From Halorhabdus utahensis DSM 12940 (GTDB taxonomy: Archaea > Halobacteriota > Halobacteria > Halobacteriales > Haloarculaceae): 64,000 nucleotides of DNA. The DNA is taken from NCBI RefSeq assembly GCF_000023945.1, contig NC_013158.1:2170001-2234000 (forward strand). Direction: 5' to 3'. The notes beneath the pieces were generated by a model. That model was not told the origin of the DNA. It saw only the letters and a list, made by a program, of their open reading frames with translations, and made no database searches. Shown in pieces: positions 18,400 to 27,029 of this stretch (position 1 is the first letter of the stretch; each line of letters starts with the position of its first letter). The position numbers and the translations under genes are program-made.

Positions 18400-18867
18400 A
18401 TGATACACGACGTGGAACTGCGAGCCCTCCAGATCAACGCCGACGAGCGTGGCACGCTCACGGAGATCTGGCGGTCGGACTGGGACTTTTTCGCGGGCGA
18501 GGACGAACCGACGATGAGCTACCTTTCGGAGTCGTATCCGGGTGTCGTCCGGGCGTGGCACCGCCACGAGCGCGGCCAGATCGACCACTTTGTCGTCCCC
18601 CATGGCAACGTGAAGGTCGGGATCTACGACGACCGCGAGGACTCACCAACACAGGGTGAACTGGACACGTACGTCATCGGCGAGGACAACCCGACGGCGA
18701 TCAGAGTGCCGGGGGAGTGCTGGCACGGATTCAAGGTGATCGGCGACGAGCGCGCGACGTTGATCAACTTCCCGACGAACCTCTACGATTACGAGGATCC
18801 CGACGAGCAGCGCCTGCCGCCGGACACCGACGAGATCCCGCTCGACTGGGACGAACAGCCACACTGA
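18400..18867 (+). CDS. rmlC: dTDP-4-dehydrorhamnose 3,5-epimerase-like cupin
   Basis: This 155-residue cupin has RAWHRHERGQIDHFVV and a second half with IRVPGECWHGFKVIGDE, the paired beta-barrel motifs of RmlC. The His in HRHERGQ matches the catalytic region. It converts dTDP-4-keto-6-deoxyglucose to dTDP-4-keto-rhamnose in the cytoplasm. Its stop is three bases from the rmlA start, and rmlA, rmlD and rmlB follow, so the full dTDP-L-rhamnose pathway is encoded here. A related isomerase acting on the same intermediate is possible, but the presence of all four rml genes favours RmlC. Confidence 0.85.
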   Translation: MIHDVELRALQINADERGTLTEIWRSDWDFFAGEDEPTMSYLSESYPGVVRAWHRHERGQIDHFVVPHGNVKVGIYDDREDSPTQGELDTYVIGEDNPTAIRVPGECWHGFKVIGDERATLINFPTNLYDYEDPDEQRLPPDTDEIPLDWDEQPH

Positions 18868-18869
18868 CC

Positions 18870-19943
18870 ATGAAGGGAGTGCTACTCGCCGGGGGGACCG
18901 GCTCCCGGCTGCGACCGATCACCCACACGGGCCCGAAACAGCTGTTGCCGGTGGCGAACAAACCCGTCCTCGAATACGCGGTCGAGGACCTCAAGGACGC
19001 CGGCATCACCGATATCGGGGTCGTCCTGGGTCACAAGGGCCGCGAGGCGATCCAGGAACTCCTCGGGGACGGCTCCGAGTACGGCGTCGATATCACCTAC
19101 ATCGTCCAGGGGAATCCACTCGGCCTAGCTCACGCGGCGGGATGTGCCCGTGACTTCGTCGGCGACGACGACTTCGTGATGTACCTGGGTGACAACATCC
19201 TCAAACAGGGCATCGAGGACCTCGTCGAGAGCTTCCAGGCGGGCGAGTACGGCGCGGGCATCGCCCTCCAGGAGGTCCAGAACCCTTCGGAGTTCGGCAT
19301 CGCCGAGACCGACGCCGACGGGGCGGTCACGCGCCTCGTCGAGAAGCCGGCGGATCCGCCGAGCAACCGCGCGCTGATCGGCATCTACGTCTTCTCGAAC
19401 GATGTCTTCGACGTCATCGAGGAGTTAGAACCGTCCTGGCGGGGCGAACTCGAGATCACCGACGCGATCCAGGACCTCCTGGAGGAGGGCAACCCAATCG
19501 ACTCTCATGTCGTCGAGGGCTGGTGGAAGGATACCGGCCGGCCACAGGACATTCTCGACGCGAACCGTCTCGTCCTGGAGGACGTCGCCGACGACCGGGC
19601 GGGTGAGATCTCGACCGACGCCGAGGTGACGGGCAGAGTCGATCTGGCACCGTCGGCGAGGGTCGAGGCGGGGGCGGTGATCCGCGGTCCGGTGTCGATC
19701 GAGGCGGGGACGACGATCGGCCCCGGGACTTACGTCGGCCCGTATACGTCCATTGGACCGGACTGTGAGCTGGCCGACGTCCACGTCGAGAACACGGTCC
19801 TCGTCGGGGAGTCTGAAGTAACCTCCGCCGAAACGATCGTGGACAGTCTCATCGGTCGGAACACCCGAATCGGGAGTGCGGCCGACGAACGCCCGGCGGG
19901 ACGACGACTCGTCGTCGGCGAGAACTCGAATCTCAAGCTCTAA
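18870..19943 (+). CDS. rmlA: Glucose-1-phosphate thymidylyltransferase with left-handed helix tail
   Basis: The 357-residue protein begins MKGVLLAGGTGSRLRPITHTGPKQLLPVANKPV, the nucleotidyltransferase signature with the G-x-G-x-R loop. VMYLGDNI carries the metal Asp, and EFGIAETD and WKDTGRP are typical of RmlA. Residues from about 245 on form hexapeptide-repeat left-handed beta-helix turns (IRGPVSIEAGTTIGPGTYVG), as in the long archaeal form. It makes dTDP-glucose from glucose-1-phosphate and dTTP, the first step to dTDP-rhamnose. It is three bases after rmlC and two bases before a small zinc-ribbon gene on the same strand. Confidence 0.9.
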   Translation: MKGVLLAGGTGSRLRPITHTGPKQLLPVANKPVLEYAVEDLKDAGITDIGVVLGHKGREAIQELLGDGSEYGVDITYIVQGNPLGLAHAAGCARDFVGDDDFVMYLGDNILKQGIEDLVESFQAGEYGAGIALQEVQNPSEFGIAETDADGAVTRLVEKPADPPSNRALIGIYVFSNDVFDVIEELEPSWRGELEITDAIQDLLEEGNPIDSHVVEGWWKDTGRPQDILDANRLVLEDVADDRAGEISTDAEVTGRVDLAPSARVEAGAVIRGPVSIEAGTTIGPGTYVGPYTSIGPDCELADVHVENTVLVGESEVTSAETIVDSLIGRNTRIGSAADERPAGRRLVVGENSNLKL

Positions 19944-19945
19944 GC

Positions 19946-20125
19946 ATGCACATCATCACACACACCTGTTCCGATTGTGGAACCGTCGTCGCCGCGAACG
20001 AGCTCGAAGCCAACCGGGTGATGAAGTGCCCTGGTCTCGGGTGTCAGTCCGTGCTCCGGTTCGATGATCTCCCGGCCGACGATCGGGACTTCTTCCTCGA
20101 CAACCGGGAGCAGTACCAGCTCTAG
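19946..20125 (+). CDS. 59-residue zinc-ribbon protein
   Basis: The ATG lies two bases after the rmlA stop. The 59-residue product has THTCSDCGTVVAANELEA and MKCPGLGCQSVLRF, i.e. two Cys pairs (CxxC and CxxxxC) that would bind one zinc, followed by an acidic helix ending REQYQL. It belongs to the many small zinc-finger proteins of haloarchaea; its function is unknown. Its TAG and the TAG of rmlD on the other strand share the tetranucleotide CTAG at 20122-20125, so the two convergent genes end on the same bases. High GC3 and operon-like spacing support it being real. Confidence 0.8.
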   Translation: MHIITHTCSDCGTVVAANELEANRVMKCPGLGCQSVLRFDDLPADDRDFFLDNREQYQL

Positions 20126-21015
20126 CCCGACAACCAGGGCTCGATCGCCGTGAGGTCCGCCTCGAGTGTCGGCTGTGGCCGATCGAGCACTGACTCGACC
20201 CGATCGACCGCCAGACAGGTATCGGTCGGTCGAGCGGCAGCCCGGTCGACCTCAGTCTGTGATCCCTCTTCAAGTAACACCGCCGGCGCATCCATCTGTC
20301 GACAGATCGCTTGTCCGAACGTATACGGCATAACGCACGATCGACTCGCGACGTGGACAGTCCCGTGGAACTCGGTCTCAAGGAGTGCGAGGATCGTCGA
20401 GGCAGTCGCCCCGGCCCGGCTCGGTGTCACCCACTGGTCCGTGAACAGCGGCGTCGACTCGCCGGCTGCGAGGCGGTCCCGGACCCAGGCAGGGAATCCC
20501 GTCAGCTCTCCACTGGCGCGGTGGACACCGTAGATGAACGACGGCCGGACGATGATCGTCTCGGCCTCGGATTCTCTGACACGCACCTCGCCGTCGCGTT
20601 TCGATTCTCCGTACACCTGAATCGGATTCGGCGTTGCCGATTCAGTGTACGGCGTGTCAGTGTCGCCATCGAAGACGTAATCCGTCGAAACGTGGACCAG
20701 TGGAATGGCGCGCTCCGCGCACGCTGAGGCGATCTGTCCCGGTGCTTCGGCGTTGATCTCGTGGGCCACCCCGGATGCCGTCTCGCAGGCGTCGACGTCG
20801 GTCATCGCCGCACAGTTGATGACTGCGTCCGGTCGTCGTTCCTCGAGTTGCTCTCGGATTGCCTCTCGATCGCGGATATCTACTTTCGCGAGCGGTGCAT
20901 CCACCGATGGCTCCGCTTCGTAGTACGTCCCGGAGACCGCGAAGTCGTCCTCGAGGGCGTGGTGGACGACGTTGCTACCGAGCAGCCCACCGGCACCGAG
21001 AACCAGTATGTCCAT
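20122..21015 (-). CDS. rmlD: dTDP-4-dehydrorhamnose reductase
   Basis: This 297-residue short-chain dehydrogenase begins MDILVLGAGGLLGSNVVHHA (the NAD(P)-binding GxGGxxG). It contains VINCAAMTDVDACE, LVHVSTDYVFDGD and the catalytic YGESK. RmlD reduces dTDP-4-keto-L-rhamnose to dTDP-L-rhamnose with NADPH. The start at 21015 is chosen because it begins the Rossmann motif, and longer versions would run into the divergent rmlB. It faces rmlC-rmlA head-on and is divergent from rmlB, with a 54-bp gap that must hold both promoters. Confidence 0.9.
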   Translation of the reverse strand: MDILVLGAGGLLGSNVVHHALEDDFAVSGTYYEAEPSVDAPLAKVDIRDREAIREQLEERRPDAVINCAAMTDVDACETASGVAHEINAEAPGQIASACAERAIPLVHVSTDYVFDGDTDTPYTESATPNPIQVYGESKRDGEVRVRESEAETIIVRPSFIYGVHRASGELTGFPAWVRDRLAAGESTPLFTDQWVTPSRAGATASTILALLETEFHGTVHVASRSCVMPYTFGQAICRQMDAPAVLLEEGSQTEVDRAAARPTDTCLAVDRVESVLDRPQPTLEADLTAIEPWLSG

Positions 21016-21069
21016 ATCCCGACAAAGTGTAAACGAAAACATAAAGCCTCGCGTCTCGCAGTGGCAGGT

Positions 21070-21996
21070 ATGCGCGTTCTCGTCACTGGCGGTGCCGGTT
21101 TCATCGGCTCGAACTTCGTCCACTATCTGCTCGACGCGACCGACCACGAGATCGTTGTCCTGGACGCCCTCACCTACGCGGGTGATAAATCCAACCTCGA
21201 CGGCGCACTCGACTCGCCACGCTGTGAGTTCGTCGAGGGCGACATTCGTGATCAGGAACTGGTCGAAGAACGCACTGCCGACGTGGAGGCGATCGTCAAT
21301 TTCGCCGCAGAGTCACACGTCGACCGATCGATCCACGAGGACGCCCCCTTTGTTTCGACCAACGTCGGGGGTACCCAGACGCTCCTGGACGCCGCACGAA
21401 CCCACGACATCGAGCGGTTCGTCCAGATTTCGACCGACGAGGTGTACGGCCAGATCGCCGAAGGGACCTTTAGCGAGGATGACAAGCTCGACCCCCGAAA
21501 CCCGTATGCGGCGACGAAAGCCGGCGCCGATCACCTGGCCATGAGCTATCACGTCACCTACGACGTTCCTGTCCTCATCACCCGATCGTCGAACAACTAC
21601 GGTCCCCGACAGCACCGGGAAAAGCTGATTCCGAAGTTCCTCACCCGGGCCGCCGAGGGGGAGTCCCTCCCGCTGTACGGCGACGGGACGAACGTCCGGG
21701 AGTGGACGTACGTCCGGGACAACTGCCGGGCGATCGAGAGGGTGCTGGCGGACGGGGAACCGGGCGAGATCTACAACGTCGGTAGCGGCGAGGAGTTGCC
21801 GAACGTCGAGGTCGCCGAACGTATCCTCGAAGCCGTCGACGCGCCCGAATCGCTGATCGAGTTCGTCGAGGACCGACCGGGACACGATCAGCGATACGCG
21901 CTGGATACGGCGAAGATCGAGGAGTTGTGGTGGGAGGCCGAATGGTCGTTTGAAGAGGGGCTCGAAGAAACGGTACGGTACTATTTGGATGAGTAG
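21070..21996 (+). CDS. rmlB: dTDP-glucose 4,6-dehydratase
   Basis: The 308-residue extended SDR begins MRVLVTGGAGFIGSNFVHYL. It has NFAAESHVDRSI (characteristic of RmlB), FVQISTDEVYG, the catalytic RNPYAATKAGADH (YxxxK), RSSNNYGPRQHREKLIP and ERPGHDQRY-like DRPGHDQRYALDTAKI. These are diagnostic of dTDP-glucose 4,6-dehydratase, which forms dTDP-4-keto-6-deoxyglucose. The ATG at 21070 follows AGTGGCAGGT. Together with rmlA, rmlC and rmlD it supplies activated rhamnose, probably for the local glycosyltransferases. Confidence 0.92.
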   Translation: MRVLVTGGAGFIGSNFVHYLLDATDHEIVVLDALTYAGDKSNLDGALDSPRCEFVEGDIRDQELVEERTADVEAIVNFAAESHVDRSIHEDAPFVSTNVGGTQTLLDAARTHDIERFVQISTDEVYGQIAEGTFSEDDKLDPRNPYAATKAGADHLAMSYHVTYDVPVLITRSSNNYGPRQHREKLIPKFLTRAAEGESLPLYGDGTNVREWTYVRDNCRAIERVLADGEPGEIYNVGSGEELPNVEVAERILEAVDAPESLIEFVEDRPGHDQRYALDTAKIEELWWEAEWSFEEGLEETVRYYLDE

Positions 21997-22174
21997 TGTG
22001 ACTGCGGTAGGTGGGTAACATTCCGGTGATGCCACATTTAGTGCAGTTTTCGAGCTCCCCTCATTCAGAACTGTAGTTTTGCTGCCGTAGTCGTGTGTCT
22101 CAAGCATTGGCTGTGTCTCAATTGGATTCGAAAGAAAGAATAAAATACTAAACAAATGTTATATTCTTATTACA

Positions 22175-22182
22175 TTTAAATA
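22175..22182 (+). promoter_or_regulatory. Putative TATA box of the giant surface gene
   Basis: TTTAAATA within an AT-rich stretch (22130-22200) lies about 55 bp before the ATG at 22235. This is compatible with a leader of about 30 nt. Confidence 0.45.
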
Positions 22183-22234
22183 ATAGAGTTGAAGCATTGG
22201 ATTATATATTGGTGTAGTTCGAACCCCGCTGCAT

Positions 22235-25200
22235 ATGGCAAAAGATGATACATTTCTCTCTGATGACTTTGAGGAGTATGCTATTGGTTCGTTCCCTGGC
22301 CGATGGCAACAGAGTGGAAACAGCGATCAAAAAATCGTTGATGAACCCGTCACAAGCGGCGACAAAGCGCTTCAGCTTGTAGGTAGTTACGGCAGTTGTT
22401 GGCAGGCATTAGCGCACCGGGAACTTGGTAGCTCTTTGCCTAAGGACGAGTCAGTCATCGTCCGCGGAGAGATCGATCCGACTGGTGAGGGAGGAGGCGG
22501 CTGTCATGGCACAAAGAATGGAAGCATTGACATACGAGAGAATCCATCGGCTTGGCCAAATGTCGGATTCAAAAGAAAGCTGATTCAATTCGATGCAGAG
22601 GGGTCCGTTCGAGGCGGCGGTATTGATCTCGGATCATGTGAGATTGGTGTGTATAATAGTTTCAAAATTGAATACTACTGGGATTCAAACGGAGAAGAAG
22701 TGAATCTTCAGTACCAAATCAATGGCGAATTCAGAGGGGAGACGACTGTTGATGTCCAGACCAATGATAGTGGGGATGTTGTTGAATCCAAGCTTCAATA
22801 CCTCACTGTAGTTAGTGGTGACTATAAAATACATGTGGACCGCCTTTCAATCGTTTCTGGCTCAGATATTATAACACGTCCAGATCTCAATTCAGAAATT
22901 TCCGTTTCGACCGCTACTACGTCTCCTGGCAACCAGATTACCTTTGATGCGAGTAAGTCGACGGGCCAAATTGATACGTATAAATGGGAGTTCAGCGATG
23001 ATACTTCAGCCACAGGATTAACCGTCACCCGTAGCTTCGATACTACGGGAATATATTCTATCACTTTGACTACCGTAGATGGTGATGAGACGGATACGAC
23101 GACATCAGAGGTTGCCGTTGTCAGGGAAACGGAACTCAATTTCTCGGCCCAACCAGCACAGCCGGTAACCGGACAATCCGTCACATTCGAAGGAACCGGA
23201 GGCAATTCATACACTTGGGATTTCGGTGACGGGAGAGGGGCAACTGGTCAGCAAGTCACCCACACCTATGACGAGTCTGGCGACTATCGCGTGACACTTG
23301 CGACAGAGCAGGATACAGTCACTCGTACTATCTCGGTGAATTCAGCGAACATAGAGATAGCCAATCTCGATCGAGATATCGGCGGAACATTGCTTCCGAA
23401 ACTTGGTATCGATGAGGGTGTCGAAGCGACCATTAACACGGCTGATGGACAGGATATCGATCGTGTGGAATTCTATTTTGCTGGTCAAAAAGCCATCTCC
23501 AAGAGTCCGCCATACGATGCGTCCCTCACGATCGACGACATCGAACCACCTGCCACTCCGCTCACGGTCCGTGCGGTCACGACTGATGGAATGCAACAAG
23601 ACTTTCAACAGGACATTCCTATTCAGCGACTCCCTGACTGGCTTGAATTCTTGCTGAAGTCTACGGACACACTCGGCGTTGCACTGACCGACGAAGAAAT
23701 TGAGATCACATATACTCCCCTATCGAATCTCGCCCCGGGGATTGACATTCCAAATGATCTTCTTGGAGGAGATGAATCTCCCCGCGAGAACGGTGACGGC
23801 GATTATGATTTCGGCGTCGCGATGGGCGGTATCTACGATCCCCGGACCAACGAGGCCGAACTGACTGCCGCGGGGAACATCACTGCCGAAGTGATGGCAC
23901 TCGCATTCGAAATCAAGGTCGCATTGATTGGGGAAATCGAAGCAACGACGCTTGAACTGCAGAGTGCGCAAGCAGATATTGACAGCCTCCTATCATTTGA
24001 TGTCGCACCACCCACAATACCCGTTCCAGTCAGCATTCCGATTCCCGGGACTGACAGTGCTATCGGTATCGTGCCAACAATCCTCATTTCCGCCGACGGA
24101 ACGTTCGATTTCAATGCAGACCTTTCGTTCGATACTGGCACAGTGGAACCAGGTGTCGAACTTCAAGTGTCGATCGGTATCGCGCTTGAGCTCCCTGCCC
24201 TTCCTGACGGGGAACTCAAAGGCGTTCCGAGTGGTGGAATTGATGGTCAATTCGACGTTGGCACTGACGACTGGAACATTCAGGCCACATTTTTCCTCGC
24301 GGGAAAAGTCGTCCTTGATCCACCGTTCCTTCCCGGAATCACACTGGAGCAAGATCCGATCTGGGATCAGCCACTCACAGGGAGTACTACAGAACAAGTA
24401 ACAGCGACCACAGTGTCTCGACCACGTGTCTGTCACAAGTCTGCGGGAGGCCCGCAACCGCTCCCAGAGATCGATAGTGTGGACACTGTTTCCGTTGATA
24501 CTGACACAATTTCACCGCGGGAGTCGTTCCGTCTCACTGACCGGCCTTACGAGGACATCGAACCGGTACTCGCAAGCCCGGCAGAGAATACACAAGTCGT
24601 GATCTGGGGGCAACAGGCCGAGAACAAACCAGCTGATGCAGGTCACGATCTTGTCGGCCGGTGGTACGAGAACGGTTCCTGGAGCAAGACGTTTGCAATT
24701 ACCGACGACACATATGCAAATGCCAGTCCAGTTTGTGCAGCGATGTCGACTGGTGAGATTCTTCTCGCCTGGAAACGCCTACCCGAAGACCTCACGGCAA
24801 GTGGAGAGCAACTGGACACGCTTGCTGCGGTCAACAACACACGAGACAAAGCGGAAATTGCCTACAGCATTTACGACGGGAATTCGTGGTCGGATCCGAC
24901 GCTGCTCACAAGCACGAGCGTTACCCAACGACGTCCAACGGTAGCCAAAGCGGACGGTGAATGGCATCTAGCCTGGGAGTCGTTCGACCGCGAGACGGGT
25001 TCGACGACTGTTCGCTCGACAGTTGTCTCCCCAGACGGAACGACAGCGCCCATCTCAGAGTGGTCCGGGGCTGCAAGCCCGGATCTGGGACGGCGCAACG
25101 ATGGCACTGTCGATCTCGCATATCTTGTCTGGGATGGAGCGCAGGTCACGGGTGTAACTCACACAATCCGTGATGGAACGGCGACTATGTCCGACCAAAC

Positions 25201-26905
25201 CTATAGTGCGACGGCTGCTGATACGGTCGTCGTTTCGAATGGACGGGTCCTTTGGGCGACGAATACAAACCGAGACCCGACCTTGGTCGAAGGAACAGAC
25301 GGGACGACAACCGAACTGTCTCTTCGTGAGGATGTTGCGGAGGTCCGGGAACTGTCTTTTTCGTCGCGGTCAGACGAGGCGATACTCTCCTATATCTCGA
25401 CGCTGGAAGGAAAAGACACTCGCGATCAAGTGTATCGACTCGATCGTGGCAATGGCTGGATTTTTGATCGGAGAATCACCGAGAATATCAAAGATGGGCT
25501 TCGGGTTCGGTACAGTGATCTAGTTTTTGCCGGGAGCGCTTCGTTCCTCTCGGCCTACGCTGTCCGTGATACAGGGACTGATGCGGTGAGTGACGTGTTT
25601 GCGACCCTTCAGGAGTTCGGTCCTGCATACGCCATTGATGGATCGATCGATAGTGGTACAGCGGGCGGAGAAACGACATTGTCCTACACGCTGGAGAACC
25701 GCGGCGACGTTGACGGGGCAGAACAGGTCACTGTTAGAATACTCCGTGATGGAACAGAAATCAAGGCGATCACGCACAAGCCCTTGGAGTCCGGCGGAAC
25801 GCTGGCTCGCAATTGGACAGTCACGGTCGGTGATGGGGGCGAGTTCGAACTCCAGTTGGATGTGCCGGAACCGTCGCTTGAGACAGAACCACACAGTGTC
25901 GAGTTGATTGCTGCGACTGTCCAGCTACGTGTTGATACAGTGGCTGCGACGCGGATCGGACCGAGCGAAGCGACAATCGCCGTGACAGTCACGAACCATG
26001 GCGGTGCGGTCGCTGAGAACGTACCTGTGGAACTGAGCGATGCCGCTGGTCCGGTAGGCACACCAATGCTCGATCGAATCGAGCCAGAAACGACCACCAC
26101 TGTCGAGACTGTCATTGACCCAGTGTCGCTGGACAACTCCGACACCCATACTGTTCGACTTGATCCAAATGAGAGACTCCCGCCACAGGCAGAAACAACT
26201 TCGCTACGCCGAACGTACTTGGTTCGTCCAGACCTTCGTGTTGAGGATATCCGCTACCGAGAGGACAATGATCGATTCGTTCGAGTGCTCGTGTCGAACC
26301 ATGGTCCAGGCGAGGGAACAGCGAGCCTTACGATTAGAGACGGCACCGACACGGAACTGGCGACGACAGATATCTCATTGCCGCCGGCGAAGACAGAAAA
26401 CGGGAGTACTGTTGCAGTGCATCGCGCCATTGATTTACAGGTTCCAACCCTGGAACCGGCGCAAACGGTTGCCATCGAGGCGGAGCCAGACGTAAGTAAT
26501 CTGCACCAGGAGACACTTTCCCGCGTCGAGACAGCCGAGCCGATTTTGCCGGGAGAGTACAGAGGCGATGTTGGTGATCTCACTGTGAATGCCTCTAATG
26601 AGACCATTCCAGTCGGCGGAGAAGCATCAATCGATGTTTCTGCGGACAATGTCGGGCAACTTATAATCGAAAATATCTGGACGGACTGGACAGTGTCTGT
26701 CGATGTACCAAGCGACATCGTCGAGAAATCTGTCGAAGCCAACGGCAGAGTGACACTCACTTGGCCAAGTACGAAGAGTGCTGTTTCGCCAACGCTGGCA
26801 ATATCAGTACCTGACCGTTACATCGGTGGGACATACGAAGTGAACCTCACTGCAACAAACGCAAGCGATGTCGCCGAAACCACTTCGATGCTCGTCATAA
26901 AATAA
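22235..26905 (+). CDS. 1556-residue PKD/propeller/CARDB-like surface protein with shared C-terminal domain
   Basis: No signal peptide precedes the first domain (MAKDDTFLSDDFEEYAIGSF), which looks like a jelly-roll carbohydrate-binding module (residues 1-210). Two PKD domains follow (about 217-296, YKWEFSDDTS; 298-370, YTWDFGDGRG). A long beta-rich region (370-720) then leads into sialidase/propeller-like strands (about 760-1110, e.g. EILLAWKRLPED, WHLAWESFDRETGS). CARDB-like Ig modules occupy about 1125-1440 (LENRGDVDGAEQVTVRI, VTNHGGAVAENVPVEL, VSNHGPGEGTASLTI). The last 110 residues (1447-1556) are the terminal domain shared with three neighbours (PVGGEA, NIWTDW, VPDRYIGGTY). It has no transmembrane helix and no sortase-type tail. 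I infer a large extracellular matrix or adhesin protein. Confidence 0.78.
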   Translation: MAKDDTFLSDDFEEYAIGSFPGRWQQSGNSDQKIVDEPVTSGDKALQLVGSYGSCWQALAHRELGSSLPKDESVIVRGEIDPTGEGGGGCHGTKNGSIDIRENPSAWPNVGFKRKLIQFDAEGSVRGGGIDLGSCEIGVYNSFKIEYYWDSNGEEVNLQYQINGEFRGETTVDVQTNDSGDVVESKLQYLTVVSGDYKIHVDRLSIVSGSDIITRPDLNSEISVSTATTSPGNQITFDASKSTGQIDTYKWEFSDDTSATGLTVTRSFDTTGIYSITLTTVDGDETDTTTSEVAVVRETELNFSAQPAQPVTGQSVTFEGTGGNSYTWDFGDGRGATGQQVTHTYDESGDYRVTLATEQDTVTRTISVNSANIEIANLDRDIGGTLLPKLGIDEGVEATINTADGQDIDRVEFYFAGQKAISKSPPYDASLTIDDIEPPATPLTVRAVTTDGMQQDFQQDIPIQRLPDWLEFLLKSTDTLGVALTDEEIEITYTPLSNLAPGIDIPNDLLGGDESPRENGDGDYDFGVAMGGIYDPRTNEAELTAAGNITAEVMALAFEIKVALIGEIEATTLELQSAQADIDSLLSFDVAPPTIPVPVSIPIPGTDSAIGIVPTILISADGTFDFNADLSFDTGTVEPGVELQVSIGIALELPALPDGELKGVPSGGIDGQFDVGTDDWNIQATFFLAGKVVLDPPFLPGITLEQDPIWDQPLTGSTTEQVTATTVSRPRVCHKSAGGPQPLPEIDSVDTVSVDTDTISPRESFRLTDRPYEDIEPVLASPAENTQVVIWGQQAENKPADAGHDLVGRWYENGSWSKTFAITDDTYANASPVCAAMSTGEILLAWKRLPEDLTASGEQLDTLAAVNNTRDKAEIAYSIYDGNSWSDPTLLTSTSVTQRRPTVAKADGEWHLAWESFDRETGSTTVRSTVVSPDGTTAPISEWSGAASPDLGRRNDGTVDLAYLVWDGAQVTGVTHTIRDGTATMSDQTYSATAADTVVVSNGRVLWATNTNRDPTLVEGTDGTTTELSLREDVAEVRELSFSSRSDEAILSYISTLEGKDTRDQVYRLDRGNGWIFDRRITENIKDGLRVRYSDLVFAGSASFLSAYAVRDTGTDAVSDVFATLQEFGPAYAIDGSIDSGTAGGETTLSYTLENRGDVDGAEQVTVRILRDGTEIKAITHKPLESGGTLARNWTVTVGDGGEFELQLDVPEPSLETEPHSVELIAATVQLRVDTVAATRIGPSEATIAVTVTNHGGAVAENVPVELSDAAGPVGTPMLDRIEPETTTTVETVIDPVSLDNSDTHTVRLDPNERLPPQAETTSLRRTYLVRPDLRVEDIRYREDNDRFVRVLVSNHGPGEGTASLTIRDGTDTELATTDISLPPAKTENGSTVAVHRAIDLQVPTLEPAQTVAIEAEPDVSNLHQETLSRVETAEPILPGEYRGDVGDLTVNASNETIPVGGEASIDVSADNVGQLIIENIWTDWTVSVDVPSDIVEKSVEANGRVTLTWPSTKSAVSPTLAISVPDRYIGGTYEVNLTATNASDVAETTSMLVIK

Positions 26906-27029
26906 CGCGCACTTATATATTTGAACCCTGTCACATATTGGCCAGCAAAAAGCATAACTACCGTTCGATTACATTCACTACTATGTGCATCACATATTCC
27001 AAAACATCAGTACTAGAGAGAGTGGAAAT

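Noticed and set aside
22205-22232. tRNA-like T-loop (GTAGTTCGAACCCC) before the giant surface gene
   Set aside because: The flanking bases do not form a T stem, and no anticodon, D arm or acceptor stem is found nearby.
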